Positions 24,941 to 33,423 of a stretch of 64,000 bases of DNA are shown in pieces. How positions within the stretch are numbered: the stretch's first letter is position 1; each line of letters begins with the position of its first letter. The stretch covers positions 372,001-436,000 of the forward strand of contig BPUI01000003.1 of assembly GCA_019973575.1 (NCBI GenBank), written 5' to 3'. The position numbers were made by a program, and so were the translations under genes. The notes under the pieces are model-generated. The model was not told where the DNA came from. It saw only the letters and a list, made by a program, of their open reading frames with translations, and did not search any database. Source of the DNA: Gemmatimonadetes bacterium T265 (lineage in GTDB: Bacteria > Gemmatimonadota > Gemmatimonadetes > Gemmatimonadales > Gemmatimonadaceae).

Positions 24941-25957
24941 GTGAAGATCATCGCCCTCGAAGAGCACCTCGTCACGCCCGCCGTCCGCACCGCCTGGGGC
25001 GCGCTGCCGCCCGAGCGCCGGGACCCGAACGCCACGTCGCCGCTGCTCGGCCAGGTCGCGGCGCAGCTCGAAGACCTCGGCGACCGGCGCCTGCGCGACA
25101 TGGACGACGCGGGCGTGGACGTGCAGGTGCTCTCGCTCACCTCGCCCGGCACGCAGGGCCTCGACCCCGCCGACGCCGTCCCGCTCGCGCGCGACGCCAA
25201 CGACGTGATCGCGGCCACCGTCGCCAGGCGCCCGGACCGCTTCGCGGGCTTCGCCACGCTCCCCACCCCCGACCCCGCCGCCGCCGCGCGCGAGCTGGAG
25301 CGCGCGGTCACGACGTTAGGCATGAAGGGCGCGCTGGTCTTCGGGCGGTCGTGGGGGCCGGGCGGCCGGGAGCGGAACGCCGACGCGCCCGAGTTCGACG
25401 ACGTCTACGCTACCGCCGCGCGACTCGGCGCGCCGCTCTATCTCCACCCGCAGACGCCCGCGGCCCCCGTGCGCGACGCGTACTACGGCGGGTTCGGGCC
25501 GGAGGTCGACGTCGCCTTCGCCACGGCCGGCATCGGGTGGCACTACGAGACCGGCGTCCAGCTCCTGCGCCTCGTGTTCGCCGGCGTCTTCGACCGCCAC
25601 CCCGGGCTGCAGGTCATCGCCGGGCACTGGGGCGAGGTGGTGCTCTTCTACCTCGAGCGCATCGCGATGCTCGACAAGGCGGGGCTCAAGCTCGAGCGCC
25701 CGGTCGCGGACTACTTCCGGCAAAACGTGTACTACACGCCGAGCGGGATCTTCAGCCAGGAGTACCTGGAGCGGACGGTCCGGATCGTCGGGGCCGAGCG
25801 GGTGTTGTTCGCGGTCGACTACCCGTTCATCCCCGTGCCCAAGGGCGGCGCGCGGACCTTCCTCGAGCAGTCGTCGCTCTCCGCCGCCGACCGGGAGCTG
25901 GTCGCGCACGGGAACTGGGAGCGCCTGACCGCGGGGCGGCCCGCGGCGGCGGCGTGA
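24941..25957 (+). CDS. Amidohydrolase 2-family decarboxylase-like enzyme
   Basis: This 338-residue TIM-barrel metal enzyme belongs to the ACMSD branch. The N-terminal ALEEHLVTP replaces the DxH motif just as in 2,3-dihydroxybenzoate and gamma-resorcylate decarboxylases. LYLHPQTP and QVIAGHWGEVVLFYLER give the metal-binding His residues, and LFAVDYPFIP the catalytic Asp. It may decarboxylate an aromatic acid or hydrolyse a related lactone. The GTG at 24941 starts VKIIALEEH, which is the family N-terminus; the frame upstream is noncoding. It is a single gene diverging from the peroxidase operon and convergent with the glycosidase operon. Confidence 0.9.
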   Translation: MKIIALEEHLVTPAVRTAWGALPPERRDPNATSPLLGQVAAQLEDLGDRRLRDMDDAGVDVQVLSLTSPGTQGLDPADAVPLARDANDVIAATVARRPDRFAGFATLPTPDPAAAARELERAVTTLGMKGALVFGRSWGPGGRERNADAPEFDDVYATAARLGAPLYLHPQTPAAPVRDAYYGGFGPEVDVAFATAGIGWHYETGVQLLRLVFAGVFDRHPGLQVIAGHWGEVVLFYLERIAMLDKAGLKLERPVADYFRQNVYYTPSGIFSQEYLERTVRIVGAERVLFAVDYPFIPVPKGGARTFLEQSSLSAADRELVAHGNWERLTAGRPAAAA

Positions 25958-25970
25958 CCGCCGGCGCCGC

Positions 25971-27311
25971 CTACACCTCGGTCTTCAGCATCGCCGGCCC
26001 GGTCGTCGTCGTGAACATCTCCCCGTGCGGCACGATCGTGATCCGCCCGAACTCCTCGAGCAGCGCGCGGTACGCGGCCGCGACGGGGCGCGGCCGGCGG
26101 TCGAGGTCGTAGAGCCCGCACGGGTTCACGCGGTTGTTCTGTTGCGTGAGCGCCGTGTCCCAGTCGACCTGGTCGGTGAGCGAGTACCAGGTGAAGCCTA
26201 ACACCGGCACGCCGTCGGCCCGCATGCGGAGCACGTTTACCCACTGCTTCCAGAGCCACGTCGGCGCCTCGCCGGCGTCGAACACGTTGGTCTCGGTGTG
26301 CATCACGGGCTTCTTGTAGCGCCCGTAGTACTCCTTCGTGGTCAGGTACCAGCCGAGCACGTCCTCGGCCATCAGGCTCCGGCCGTCGGGCGGAAGGATC
26401 GTCTCGTTCCGCCCGTAGTAGTCGTTGCCCATGACCTGGTAGCCGGGCGGCTCGCCGCGCATGAACCACTCGTACTCGTCGCGCGTGAGGCCGTTGTCGG
26501 CCAGGTAGAGGCCGACGTCGGCGTCGGGCGCGTGGGCGTAGAGCAGGTCGAGCGGGACGAAGCGCTGCTTGTTGCGGAGCGTGACCGCGCGCGTGGGCTC
26601 GGAGCGCGCCTCGTGCGTGTACTCGGCGCTCTCGCTCTGCACGACCACGCAGTCGGGGCGGTGCGTGGCGATGCGCTGCGTGGCGAGGATGCTCGCCGCG
26701 GTGGCGTGCTTGATCGCCGTGACGAACGCGCGGTCGCTCCGCAGCTGCTCGTTCCACGCGCCGTCGAGCGCGCTCATGCGCGCGGTCACGTAGATCTCGT
26801 TGACCGGCGTGTAGTAGCGCACCCAGGGATAGCGCGCGGCCACCGCGCCGGCGTAGTCGGCGAAGTGCACCGGCAGCTCGGGGTTCTGGAAGTCGCCGAT
26901 CCAGTCGGGCACGCCGAAGTGCAGGAGGTCGAGGATCGGCGTGATGCCTAACCGCCGCATCGCGCCCATCACCTCGTCGGCGAAGCCCCAGTCGAACCGG
27001 CCCGGGCCCCGGTGGACCGCGTAGTAGGGCAGCCCGTAGCGCAGCACCTGCAGCCCGAGCTCGCGCACGAGCCCGAGGTCCTCCTCCCAGCACTCGTAGT
27101 GCCGGCACTCGCGCAGCTGGTCGCGCCGCACCCGCCCGCCCTCGATCGTCGGGTACGAGCACTCGACGCCGGTGGCGAACATGAAGTTGCCGGCCCCGCC
27201 GGTGGGGAGCCCCTGGCCGTGCGCGCCGGCCGCGCCGCCGTACTGGTCGCCGGCGTAGTCGCCGTCGCCCAGCGTGCGGCGGACGACGTCGAGGAAGCCG
27301 GGCGGGGCCAC
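25971..27311 (-). CDS. Glycoside hydrolase family 1-like enzyme
   Basis: This 446-residue TIM-barrel glycosidase has the acid/base Glu at about 172 in YYTPVNEIYV, the nucleophile Glu at about 340 in PVMHTETNVFD, and LLHFGVPDWIGDF earlier in the barrel. These deviate from the usual TFNEP and TENG of GH1 beta-glucosidases but keep the order and spacing. It starts with GTG directly after the GMC oxidoreductase stop, so it is the third gene of an operon. No signal peptide is seen. It probably cleaves an oxidised or plain beta-glycoside made available by its operon partners; GH1-like classification is by motif only. Confidence 0.85.
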   Translation of the reverse strand: MAPPGFLDVVRRTLGDGDYAGDQYGGAAGAHGQGLPTGGAGNFMFATGVECSYPTIEGGRVRRDQLRECRHYECWEEDLGLVRELGLQVLRYGLPYYAVHRGPGRFDWGFADEVMGAMRRLGITPILDLLHFGVPDWIGDFQNPELPVHFADYAGAVAARYPWVRYYTPVNEIYVTARMSALDGAWNEQLRSDRAFVTAIKHATAASILATQRIATHRPDCVVVQSESAEYTHEARSEPTRAVTLRNKQRFVPLDLLYAHAPDADVGLYLADNGLTRDEYEWFMRGEPPGYQVMGNDYYGRNETILPPDGRSLMAEDVLGWYLTTKEYYGRYKKPVMHTETNVFDAGEAPTWLWKQWVNVLRMRADGVPVLGFTWYSLTDQVDWDTALTQQNNRVNPCGLYDLDRRPRPVAAAYRALLEEFGRITIVPHGEMFTTTTGPAMLKTEV

Positions 27312-28895
27312 TCAGCCCTCGCCGCGGCGGGCGCGCTCGAGGAAGCGGTCCGCGGTGCGGAGCGCGAGCGCCATGATCGTGAGCGCGGGGTTCACCGCGA
27401 GCGCGCTCGGGAAGGTGGAGTTGTCGCTGATGTAGAGGTTGGGCACGTCGAAGCTCCGTCCGTCGGCGTCGACCACGGCCGCGGCGCCGTCGCGCCCCAT
27501 GCGGCAGGTGCCGATCAGGTGCGCGTTGCGCGCGAACGCCCACACGTCGCGCGCGCCGGCCGCGTCCCACACGGCCCGCATCACCCGCTCGGCGTGCGCG
27601 GTGAGCCGCCGCTCGTTCTCGCCGTTGGTGAACGTGACGCGCGGCTTGGGCAGCCCGCGCGCGTCCAACTCGGCCGAGAGCTCGACGCAGTTCCCCGCGT
27701 GCGGCAGGCACTCGCCGAGGATGTTGATACCCGCCGTGTGGTTGTAGCCGCGCATGTGCTCGCGGAGCGCGTCGCCCCACAGCCCGCGCCCGCGCGCGAG
27801 CTGCGAGGCGTACGTCACCGGCATCACGCCGATCGACTGCAGCAGGTAGCCGCCCGCGAAGTCCGCGTCCGGCGGGCGGTGCGTGTCCTCGGAGATGAGC
27901 GCGCCCGGGATCCCCTTGTACGGGCGCACGTCCTCCGCGAACCGCGCCCAGAGCTGGAGCCCCGTGTGGGCCATGAAGTGGCGCCCGACCTGCCCGCTCG
28001 AGTTGGCGAGGCCGTGGAGGAGCAGCAGCCGCGGCGTCTCGACCGCGCCCGCGGCGAGGAACACCGCCCGGCAGCGCTGGCGCCGCTCGACGCCGCCGTC
28101 CGGCCCGCCCGCGACGTAGACCACGCCGGTCACGCGCCCCGCCCCGTCGCGCTCGAAGCCGGTCACGAAGCACCCCGGCCGCACCTCCGCCCCGTGGCGC
28201 TCGGCGAGCGGGACGAACGTGACGTCCGTGCTCGCCTTCGCGCCCACGCTGCACCCCGCCTGACAGAACCCGCGGTTCGTGCACGCGGCCCGCCACCCCA
28301 CGCCGTCGCGGAAGTACGGCGCGGAGAGCGCCGCGTTGGGCGCGGGCGCGGTCCGGATGCCGAACGCATCGCAGCCGCGCGCCATGAGCCGCGCCGCGCC
28401 GTTCGCGGGCAGCGGGGCGAGCGGGTACGCGGCCCGCCGCGGCGGCCCCCACGGGTAGTCCGGCGGCCCCGACACGCCGAGGAACGCCTCGAGCTCGTCG
28501 TAGTAGGGCTCGAGGTCGTCGTAGCCTAACGGCCAGTCCTCCCCCACGCCGAACTCGGCGCGCAGGCGGAAGTCGTCGGCCTGCGCGCGCGGGGTGTAGG
28601 CGGTGAAGTGGAGCGTCGAGCCGCCGACGCCGTTGCCGGAGTTGTTGTTGCCCAGCGGCACCGGGTCGCCGCCCGCGCTGAGCCGCTCGTCGGTCCAGAA
28701 GAGCTTCGCCTGCTCGCGCTCGTCGGTGGCGAAGTCGCGCGCCGGGTCCCACCGGCGCCCCGCCTCGAGCGCGACGACGTGGAGCCCCGCCGCGGCGAGG
28801 CGCGCGAGCACCGGCGCGCCGCCCGCGCCGGTGCCGACCACGACGGCGTCGACCACCTCGCCGTCGGCGTAGCGCCGCGGGGGCGCGTCAGCCAC
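27312..28895 (-). CDS. GMC-family FAD oxidoreductase
   Basis: This 527-residue flavoenzyme has the FAD-binding GTGAGGAPVLARLAAAGLHV near residue 21 and GGSTLHFTAYTPRA. A cysteine-rich CTNRGFCQAGCSVGAKAS segment matches gluconate-2-dehydrogenase-like large subunits. The C-terminal catalytic region has HLIGTCRMG and NPALTIMALALR, giving the usual His and Asn. It oxidises an alcohol group, likely of a sugar or polyol. Its start overlaps the end of the subunit 3-like gene by 8 bases, and the glycosidase follows immediately, so oxidase and small subunit are probably made together. No Tat signal is apparent on either protein. Confidence 0.9.
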   Translation of the reverse strand: MADAPPRRYADGEVVDAVVVGTGAGGAPVLARLAAAGLHVVALEAGRRWDPARDFATDEREQAKLFWTDERLSAGGDPVPLGNNNSGNGVGGSTLHFTAYTPRAQADDFRLRAEFGVGEDWPLGYDDLEPYYDELEAFLGVSGPPDYPWGPPRRAAYPLAPLPANGAARLMARGCDAFGIRTAPAPNAALSAPYFRDGVGWRAACTNRGFCQAGCSVGAKASTDVTFVPLAERHGAEVRPGCFVTGFERDGAGRVTGVVYVAGGPDGGVERRQRCRAVFLAAGAVETPRLLLLHGLANSSGQVGRHFMAHTGLQLWARFAEDVRPYKGIPGALISEDTHRPPDADFAGGYLLQSIGVMPVTYASQLARGRGLWGDALREHMRGYNHTAGINILGECLPHAGNCVELSAELDARGLPKPRVTFTNGENERRLTAHAERVMRAVWDAAGARDVWAFARNAHLIGTCRMGRDGAAAVVDADGRSFDVPNLYISDNSTFPSALAVNPALTIMALALRTADRFLERARRGEG

Positions 28896-29589
28896 GCGCG
28901 GCGGCGCCTAACGGCCGCGGCTCGACGGGCCGCGGCTCGCGCGGGTCGACCACGTCGAGCCCGAGCGCGCGCCACGCCGGCACGTCCGCCATCCCCGCGT
29001 AGCCGATCTCCTCCTGCGCGAGCGGGTGGCTGTAGTAGCACTCGCACGCCTCGGCGAGCAGCTCCTCGAACCACCGCGCGGCGGGCCCGCCGGCCCACCC
29101 GGGGACGCCTAGCGGGTCGTCGCCCACCGCGCCGCGCTGCGCGGCGCCGAGCGCCGCGTCCCGGGCCGCGCCGTCGAGGGCGGCGAAGGGCGCGCCGAAC
29201 GTGGCCCGCGCGTGCGCGTCGAGCGCGGCGAGCCCGCGCCGGTACGCCTCGGCGTCCGCGGGGAGCACCGCGTAGCGCCAGCCGTCGCCCGGGCCGTCGG
29301 CGAGGCGCGCGTCGATCATCGCCGCGACGTCGACCGGCGGGTCGCCGTCGGGCGTGCCTCGGTCCGGCTGCGGGACGAGCCGCGCACACGCGGCGCGGAG
29401 GACGGCGTACGCGTCCGCGTCGAGCGCGCGCGGCGCCGCGGCGCCCGGGTCATCCGCCAGGCGGGCGCGCAGGGCGGCGCGCGTCGCGGGGGTGACGTGG
29501 TCGGTGTCGAGCAGCGCGCGCACGGTCCCGCGCGGGTACACCGGCGGTTCGGTCACGTCGTGTGGGTGCGGGACGGGGGTGGTGGACAT
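28888..29589 (-). CDS. Gluconate 2-dehydrogenase subunit 3-family protein
   Basis: This 233-residue protein fits the small-subunit family that accompanies GMC oxidoreductases. It has the start LLDTDHVTPATRAALRARLA, then YAVLRAACARLVPQPDRG near residue 63, WFEELLAEACECYYSHPLAQ and EEIGYAGMADVPAWRALGLD near the C-terminus. Related proteins often carry a Tat signal that exports the flavoenzyme; this one does not visibly have it, so the complex may be cytoplasmic. It is first in the operon subunit 3 - GMC - GH1. It ends with a TTA-GGC dicodon of the genome-wide motif (28906). Confidence 0.85.
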   Translation of the reverse strand: MSTTPVPHPHDVTEPPVYPRGTVRALLDTDHVTPATRAALRARLADDPGAAAPRALDADAYAVLRAACARLVPQPDRGTPDGDPPVDVAAMIDARLADGPGDGWRYAVLPADAEAYRRGLAALDAHARATFGAPFAALDGAARDAALGAAQRGAVGDDPLGVPGWAGGPAARWFEELLAEACECYYSHPLAQEEIGYAGMADVPAWRALGLDVVDPREPRPVEPRPLGAAARG

Positions 29590-29599
29590 AAGCGGGGCG

Positions 29600-30472
29600 T
29601 TAGTCGCTCGCCGAAAGGCGGCCGCCGGTCACGTGCACCAGACTGCCGGTCATGAAGCTGCCGTCGGCGGAGGCGAGCAGGACGTAGGCCGGGGCGAGCT
29701 CTTCCGGCTGCCCCGGACGTCCCAACGCGACTTCGTGCCCGAAGTGTTCCACCTCCCCGGGCGGCATGGTCGCCGGGATGTTGGGGGTCCACACGGGGCC
29801 CGGCACCACGCAGTTGACCCGGATGCCGCGCGGGCCGAGGTAGAGGGCGAGCGACTTGGTGAAGCTGTGGATGGCCCCCTTCGTCGCCGTGTAGTCGACG
29901 AGGATCGGCAGCCCCGTGAGGCCGACGATGCTCCCGGTGTTGATGATCGCGTCGCCCGCGCCGAGGTGCGGCAGCGCGGCCTGCGCCATGTGGAAGTAGC
30001 CGTAGATGTTGGTCTTGAACGTCCGGTCCCACTGCTCGGCGGTGACGTCCTCGAACCGCGCCTGGGCCTGCTGGAAGGCGGCGTTGTTGACGAGGACGTT
30101 GAGCCGGCCGAACGTCGCGACGGCGCGCGCGACGGCGTCCTGACAGGCCTCCTGCTCGCGGACGTCGGCCTTGAGCACGAGGCACTCCCGGCCCCGCGCC
30201 TCGACCATGCGGCGCGTCTCCTCGGCGTCGGCGTCGGTCTCGTTGTAGACGATGGCGACGTCGGCGCCCTCGAGCGCGTAGGCGACGGCCACCGCGCGGC
30301 CGATCCCCGAGTCGCCGCCGGTGATGAGCGCCGCCTTGCCGGCGAGCTTCCCCGCCGGCCGGTAGTCGCGGAAGTCCGAGACCGGCGCGGGGCGCAGGTC
30401 CGACTGGCGCGCGGGATACGGAAGCTGCTGGCCGGGGATCTCGGCCGCGGTCGGGCGCCGGGGCTCGGACAC
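29600..30472 (-). CDS. SDR-family oxidoreductase, YghA/YdaD-type
   Basis: This 290-residue SDR has an N-terminal extension of about 45 residues, including PGQQLPYPARQSDLRP, that is typical of YghA/YdaD-like general-stress dehydrogenases. The cofactor motif TGGDSGIG, the NNAA of the fourth strand (usually NNAG), the Ser of NTGSIVGL and the YTATKGAI active site are all present. The C-terminus EELAPAYVLLASADGSFMTG is conserved. It probably reduces or oxidises a sugar or aldehyde with NADP. It ends 10 bases before the next gene downstream on the same strand, so it may be co-transcribed with the subunit 3-GMC-GH1 genes. Confidence 0.92.
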   Translation of the reverse strand: MSEPRRPTAAEIPGQQLPYPARQSDLRPAPVSDFRDYRPAGKLAGKAALITGGDSGIGRAVAVAYALEGADVAIVYNETDADAEETRRMVEARGRECLVLKADVREQEACQDAVARAVATFGRLNVLVNNAAFQQAQARFEDVTAEQWDRTFKTNIYGYFHMAQAALPHLGAGDAIINTGSIVGLTGLPILVDYTATKGAIHSFTKSLALYLGPRGIRVNCVVPGPVWTPNIPATMPPGEVEHFGHEVALGRPGQPEELAPAYVLLASADGSFMTGSLVHVTGGRLSASD

Positions 30473-30560
30473 GGAGGGCGGGGTGTAAGGTGAACGCCGC
30501 GGCGGGACGCCCGGGGTGCGGCACCGCGCCGCCGCGCATCGACCGTGCCGGGGCGGCTGC

Positions 30561-30980
30561 CTAACGCCCCCCGCCCGCGGCGCGCACGAACACGGTGAGC
30601 CGGTGCCCGTCCGGGTCGCGGCCGTCGAACCCCCGCGCCCAGCCCATGACGTTCACACCCTCCGCCGCGCCGCCGGCCGCCGCGACGCGCGCGCGCGCCG
30701 GCTCGAGCGCGGCCTCGTCGGCGAGCTCGAAGCCCAGCTCCACCCCGCCGAGCCGGTCGAGCGGCTCGCCCATCGCCGCGGCGTCCTGCAGGGTGAGCGT
30801 GCACCCGCTCCCCGCGTCGAGCAGCACGAAGTGCGGCGGGGCCGACCGCGGGTCGTCGCGCAGGCCGAGCGCGTCGACGTAGAAGCGGCGGGCACGCTCG
30901 GGGTCGCGCACGAACAGGTTGACGTTGGCCAGCGATGCGCGGCCAGCGGGCGGTTCGGGGCGTGGCACGGTGTCCGACAT
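30561..30980 (-). CDS. VOC-family protein
   Basis: This 139-residue glyoxalase-fold protein has LANVNLFVRDPERARRFYVD then ALGLRDDPRSAPPHFVLLDA in the first module and VELGFELADEAALEPARARV with GFDGRDPDGHRLTVFVRA in the second. The DPDGH strand is where many family members bind metal. It is followed by the oxidoreductase genes on the same strand. Its TAG stop is formed by the GTTAGGC motif at 30559. Specific function unknown. Confidence 0.88.
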   Translation of the reverse strand: MSDTVPRPEPPAGRASLANVNLFVRDPERARRFYVDALGLRDDPRSAPPHFVLLDAGSGCTLTLQDAAAMGEPLDRLGGVELGFELADEAALEPARARVAAAGGAAEGVNVMGWARGFDGRDPDGHRLTVFVRAAGGGR

Positions 30981-31073
30981 GGGGCGCAGGAGCGTGGGGT
31001 GGCGGGCGCGGGCGGAGTCTGGGCGCCCGATCGGGCGAACGGCCCGATCGGAGGGAGCGTACGCGGACGCGAG

Positions 31074-31946
31074 TCAGCCGTCTTGCAGAAACGCGACGTC
31101 CGGCGCGGGCGATCCCTCGTCCGGTGCACCGCGCGCGGCGGCCGCCGCGTCGAGCAGCGCCCGCGCGCGGACGACTCTGGCCGCCCACCGGCGCGGCGGC
31201 TCGCCCGCGAACGTGGTGAACTCGCGCGTGAGGTGCGCCTGGTCGGCGTACCCGCACTCGGCCGCGAGCGCCGCGAGTCCCGTCGCCGGCGCGGCCCACA
31301 GCCGGTCGCGCGCGCGCTCGAACCGCGCCCGCCGCGCGTAGCCTTTCGGCGTGACGCCGGCGCGGGCCCGGAACTGGCGCTCGAGCTGCCGCGGCGTGCG
31401 CCCCGCCGCCGCGGCCGCCGCGCCGACGCCGCCCCCGCCCGCCGCCCCGCCTAACGCTCGGCCGGCCCGCCGGACGGCGGCCGGCACCGGCGGAAGGCCG
31501 GCCGCGAGCGCGAGCAGGAACTCCTGCAGCAGGCCGAGCGCCGCGCCGACGTCGCCGGCGTCGAGCCGCGCGGCGATCGCGTCGGCGAGCGGGGCGTGGG
31601 CCGGGTGCAGCGCGCGCACGCCGCCGCCCAACGGGCCGTCGAGGACCGACACGAGCAGCGGCGCGACGTTCCACGCGTCGCACCGCGCCGCGACCGCCCG
31701 GACCGTGCCGCGCGCTCGCAGCCGCACCGGCCCGTCGAGCAGCCCGACGACGTACGCGCGCGGGAGTTCCCGCGGCGCTGCCGCGTCGGCCACGGTGAAG
31801 CGGGCGTCCGCCGTGAAGACCAGCTCGACGTAGCGGTCCGGGAGGAGGTCGAACGTGTCGGCCGGGGGCGTGAACGTGCGCTCCACGGACCAGAGGCACC
31901 GCACGTACGCGCGGAGCGCGGGAGGGGCGGGGTGTTCGGCGCGCAC
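31074..31946 (-). CDS. AraC-family transcriptional regulator
   Basis: This 290-residue regulator has an N-terminal DUF6597-like sensor domain (LRAYVRCLWSVERTF, LLPDRYVELVFTADARF) and a C-terminal AraC double HTH: RTPRQLERQFRARAGVTPKG and LAALAAECGYADQAHLTREF. The tail ends in VAFLQDG, a common ending in this subgroup. It lies 93 bases upstream of the VOC gene on the same strand and may control it. The stretch GRALGGAAGGGGVGAAAAAA between the two domains is a low-complexity linker. A second gene of the same subgroup, at 50000-50533, has lost its HTH. Confidence 0.88.
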   Translation of the reverse strand: MRAEHPAPPALRAYVRCLWSVERTFTPPADTFDLLPDRYVELVFTADARFTVADAAAPRELPRAYVVGLLDGPVRLRARGTVRAVAARCDAWNVAPLLVSVLDGPLGGGVRALHPAHAPLADAIAARLDAGDVGAALGLLQEFLLALAAGLPPVPAAVRRAGRALGGAAGGGGVGAAAAAAGRTPRQLERQFRARAGVTPKGYARRARFERARDRLWAAPATGLAALAAECGYADQAHLTREFTTFAGEPPRRWAARVVRARALLDAAAAARGAPDEGSPAPDVAFLQDG

Positions 31947-31978
31947 GGTGGGGGAGCGGAGGTCGGCCTGCGCGCCGG

Positions 31979-32491
31979 TCAGAGCTCGCCGGCCATCGCC
32001 GCGAGCTTCGCCACGGTGTTCAGGTTGCGCGCGGTGCCCGCCCGCGCCGCCGGGACCACGAGCCGCGAAGTGCCCATCCCGTCGCGGTACGCGACGTAGA
32101 CCTCGCGGGCGCCGAGCGCCAGCCGCTCGCTCGTGCGGTGCCGCACGTGGTCGAGCACGTCGGCGGGGGGCGCCGCGTCGAGGAAGATCGCGACCGTGCC
32201 GTTAGGCGCCGCGTCGGGGAACGGGTTCGCCGCGAGCACGGCCGCCATCTCGACCGCGGTGCGCACGAGCACCCCGACGGGCTTGCCCGCGTACGCCCCC
32301 AGCTGCGCCTCGAGCGCCGCCTTCACGCCCGCCTCGTCCAGCGCACTCGCGAACACGGCGTTGCCGGAGGCGATGTACGTGCGCACCCGCGCGAAGCCGG
32401 CGGCCTCGCACATCGCCGCCAGTTCGGCCATCGGCAGCTTGCCGGTGCCGCCCACGTTCACGGCGCGCAGCAGGGCGACGAAGGCCGTCAT
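31979..32491 (-). CDS. DUF1697-family protein
   Basis: This 170-residue protein matches DUF1697: TAFVALLRAVNVGGTGKLPM at the start, VRTYIASGNAVFAS, and in the C-terminal third VYVAYRDGMGTSRL and ARNLNTVAKLAAMA. The family is widespread and structurally ferredoxin-like, with no assigned activity. The ATG at 32491 overlaps the stop of a 40-residue reading frame (32488-32610). It may be translated with that frame and lies just upstream of the AraC gene on the same strand. Confidence 0.9.
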   Translation of the reverse strand: MTAFVALLRAVNVGGTGKLPMAELAAMCEAAGFARVRTYIASGNAVFASALDEAGVKAALEAQLGAYAGKPVGVLVRTAVEMAAVLAANPFPDAAPNGTVAIFLDAAPPADVLDHVRHRTSERLALGAREVYVAYRDGMGTSRLVVPAARAGTARNLNTVAKLAAMAGEL

Positions 32492-32610
32492 CGGCCGGCA
32501 CGGGCTCGGAGCGTGCGGCGCACCCGCTCGGGCGCGTCCTCGACCGTGGCCTCGTCGGGGAGCTCCTGGACGGCGCGGAGGGCGAGCTGCTTGGCGGTGG
32601 CTTCGGCCAT
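32488..32610 (-). CDS. Small antitoxin-like protein (40 aa), possibly truncated
   Basis: From the ATG at 32610 the frame reads MAEATAKQLALRAVQEL then PDEATVEDAPERVRRTL and stops after 40 residues, overlapping the DUF1697 start as ATGA. The segment LPDEATVEDA is characteristic of a group of ~70-residue antitoxin-like proteins that continue with a LYxRQKIExGL helix; that part is missing. It is therefore either a minimal leader peptide or a cut antitoxin. The nearby YefM-YoeB pair shows that such modules occur here. Confidence 0.5.
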   Translation of the reverse strand: MAEATAKQLALRAVQELPDEATVEDAPERVRRTLRARAGR

Positions 32611-32788
32611 GGGGACCTCGGGCGGGCGAAGGATGGCCGAGAAGGTACCGCCCCGGCCCGAGCTGCGAGTCGTCGGCGCGTGTCGTCGGTCGCGTACGAT
32701 GGCGTTCGCGGGCGGGCAGGAGCGTCGCCGGTACTCGGCAGCCCCAACGCCGTGTTAGCGAGCCACGGGCGCCGCCGTCGGACCGGCC

Positions 32789-33067
32789 TCAATCGTGATA
32801 ACGCGCCTGCAGGAACTCGACCCGGTCGTCGAACACCTCGCACACGAGGCGGTCCGCCTCCGTGACCCGCCGCGACCAGACGTTCCCGCCCAGGTGCTTC
32901 AGCGGCTCCGGCTTGCCGAGCCCGCCGAACGGATCACGCATCACCGCCTCCATCAGGTCCAGCACGCGGAGCGCCACCTTGCGGTTCGTGTCCACCCAGG
33001 AGCGCAGGTCGTCGCGGCACTCGTCCTGGAGCACCGCCACGCGCTTCGGCTGGGCGCGCGGGCTCAC
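32789..33067 (-). CDS. yoeB: YoeB-family mRNA interferase toxin
   Basis: This 92-residue RelE-superfamily toxin should cut mRNA at the ribosomal A site when free of its antitoxin. Its second half has the YoeB signature GKPEPLKHLGGNVWSRRVTE followed by ADRLVCEV, with the catalytic Glu and Arg contexts, and it ends in LQARYHD with a His near the C-terminus. The His of the usual EHRLVY motif is Asp here (EADRLV), which deserves attention. The GTG start lies 7 bases after the antitoxin stop, as expected for a yefM-yoeB operon. Confidence 0.9.
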   Translation of the reverse strand: MSPRAQPKRVAVLQDECRDDLRSWVDTNRKVALRVLDLMEAVMRDPFGGLGKPEPLKHLGGNVWSRRVTEADRLVCEVFDDRVEFLQARYHD

Positions 33068-33074
33068 GCCCGGC

Positions 33075-33374
33075 TCACGCGGCCGCGTCCGACACCGCGT
33101 CCAAGCCGAGCTCGCGCCGGAGCGCCGCGAGGTCCGCCGGCGGCGTGCCCCCGCGGCGGGCGCGCATGAGCGCCGTGAGCAGGCGGGCCGCGTTGGCCGG
33201 CGAGCGGAGCAGGTACGCGGTCTCGCGCAGGCTCGCCAGCTCGGCCGCGGGGGTCAGCGCCATGTCCTCGTGGCCGCGGCGCGCGATGACGGCGACCTCG
33301 CGCGTGTCCTCGACCTCGTCCAGCACCTCGGCGAGGTGGTCCCGGGCGTGGCTGTAGCTGATCTTGAGCGCCAT
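33075..33374 (-). CDS. yefM: YefM-family (Phd/YefM) antitoxin
   Basis: This 99-residue antitoxin has the Phd/YefM fold: ISYSHARDHLAEVLDEVEDT forms the DNA-binding N-terminal part, VAVIARRGHEDMALTPAAEL the dimer strand, and SLRETAYLLRSPANAARLL the toxin-wrapping helix. It should neutralise the YoeB toxin encoded next and repress the operon. The C-terminal ~25 residues (LRRELGLDAVS) extend beyond typical length. The ATG at 33374 is set by the family N-terminus. A near-perfect 23-bp palindrome 27 bases upstream is the likely operator. Confidence 0.9.
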   Translation of the reverse strand: MALKISYSHARDHLAEVLDEVEDTREVAVIARRGHEDMALTPAAELASLRETAYLLRSPANAARLLTALMRARRGGTPPADLAALRRELGLDAVSDAAA

Positions 33375-33400
33375 CGAGTGTGCCTCCGAAGTCGGGGTGA

Positions 33401-33423
33401 CTTGCACAGGAACTCTGTCCAAG
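33401..33423. promoter_or_regulatory. Palindromic operator upstream of yefM-yoeB
   Basis: CTTGCACAG (33401-33409), five spacer bases, then CTGTCCAAG (33415-33423) form an inverted repeat matching at 8 of 9 positions. On the minus strand a TTGACG box at 33434-33439 lies just upstream with a weak CAGAGT 17 bases later, so the repeat overlaps the likely -10. This fits autorepression by the antitoxin. Confidence 0.6.
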
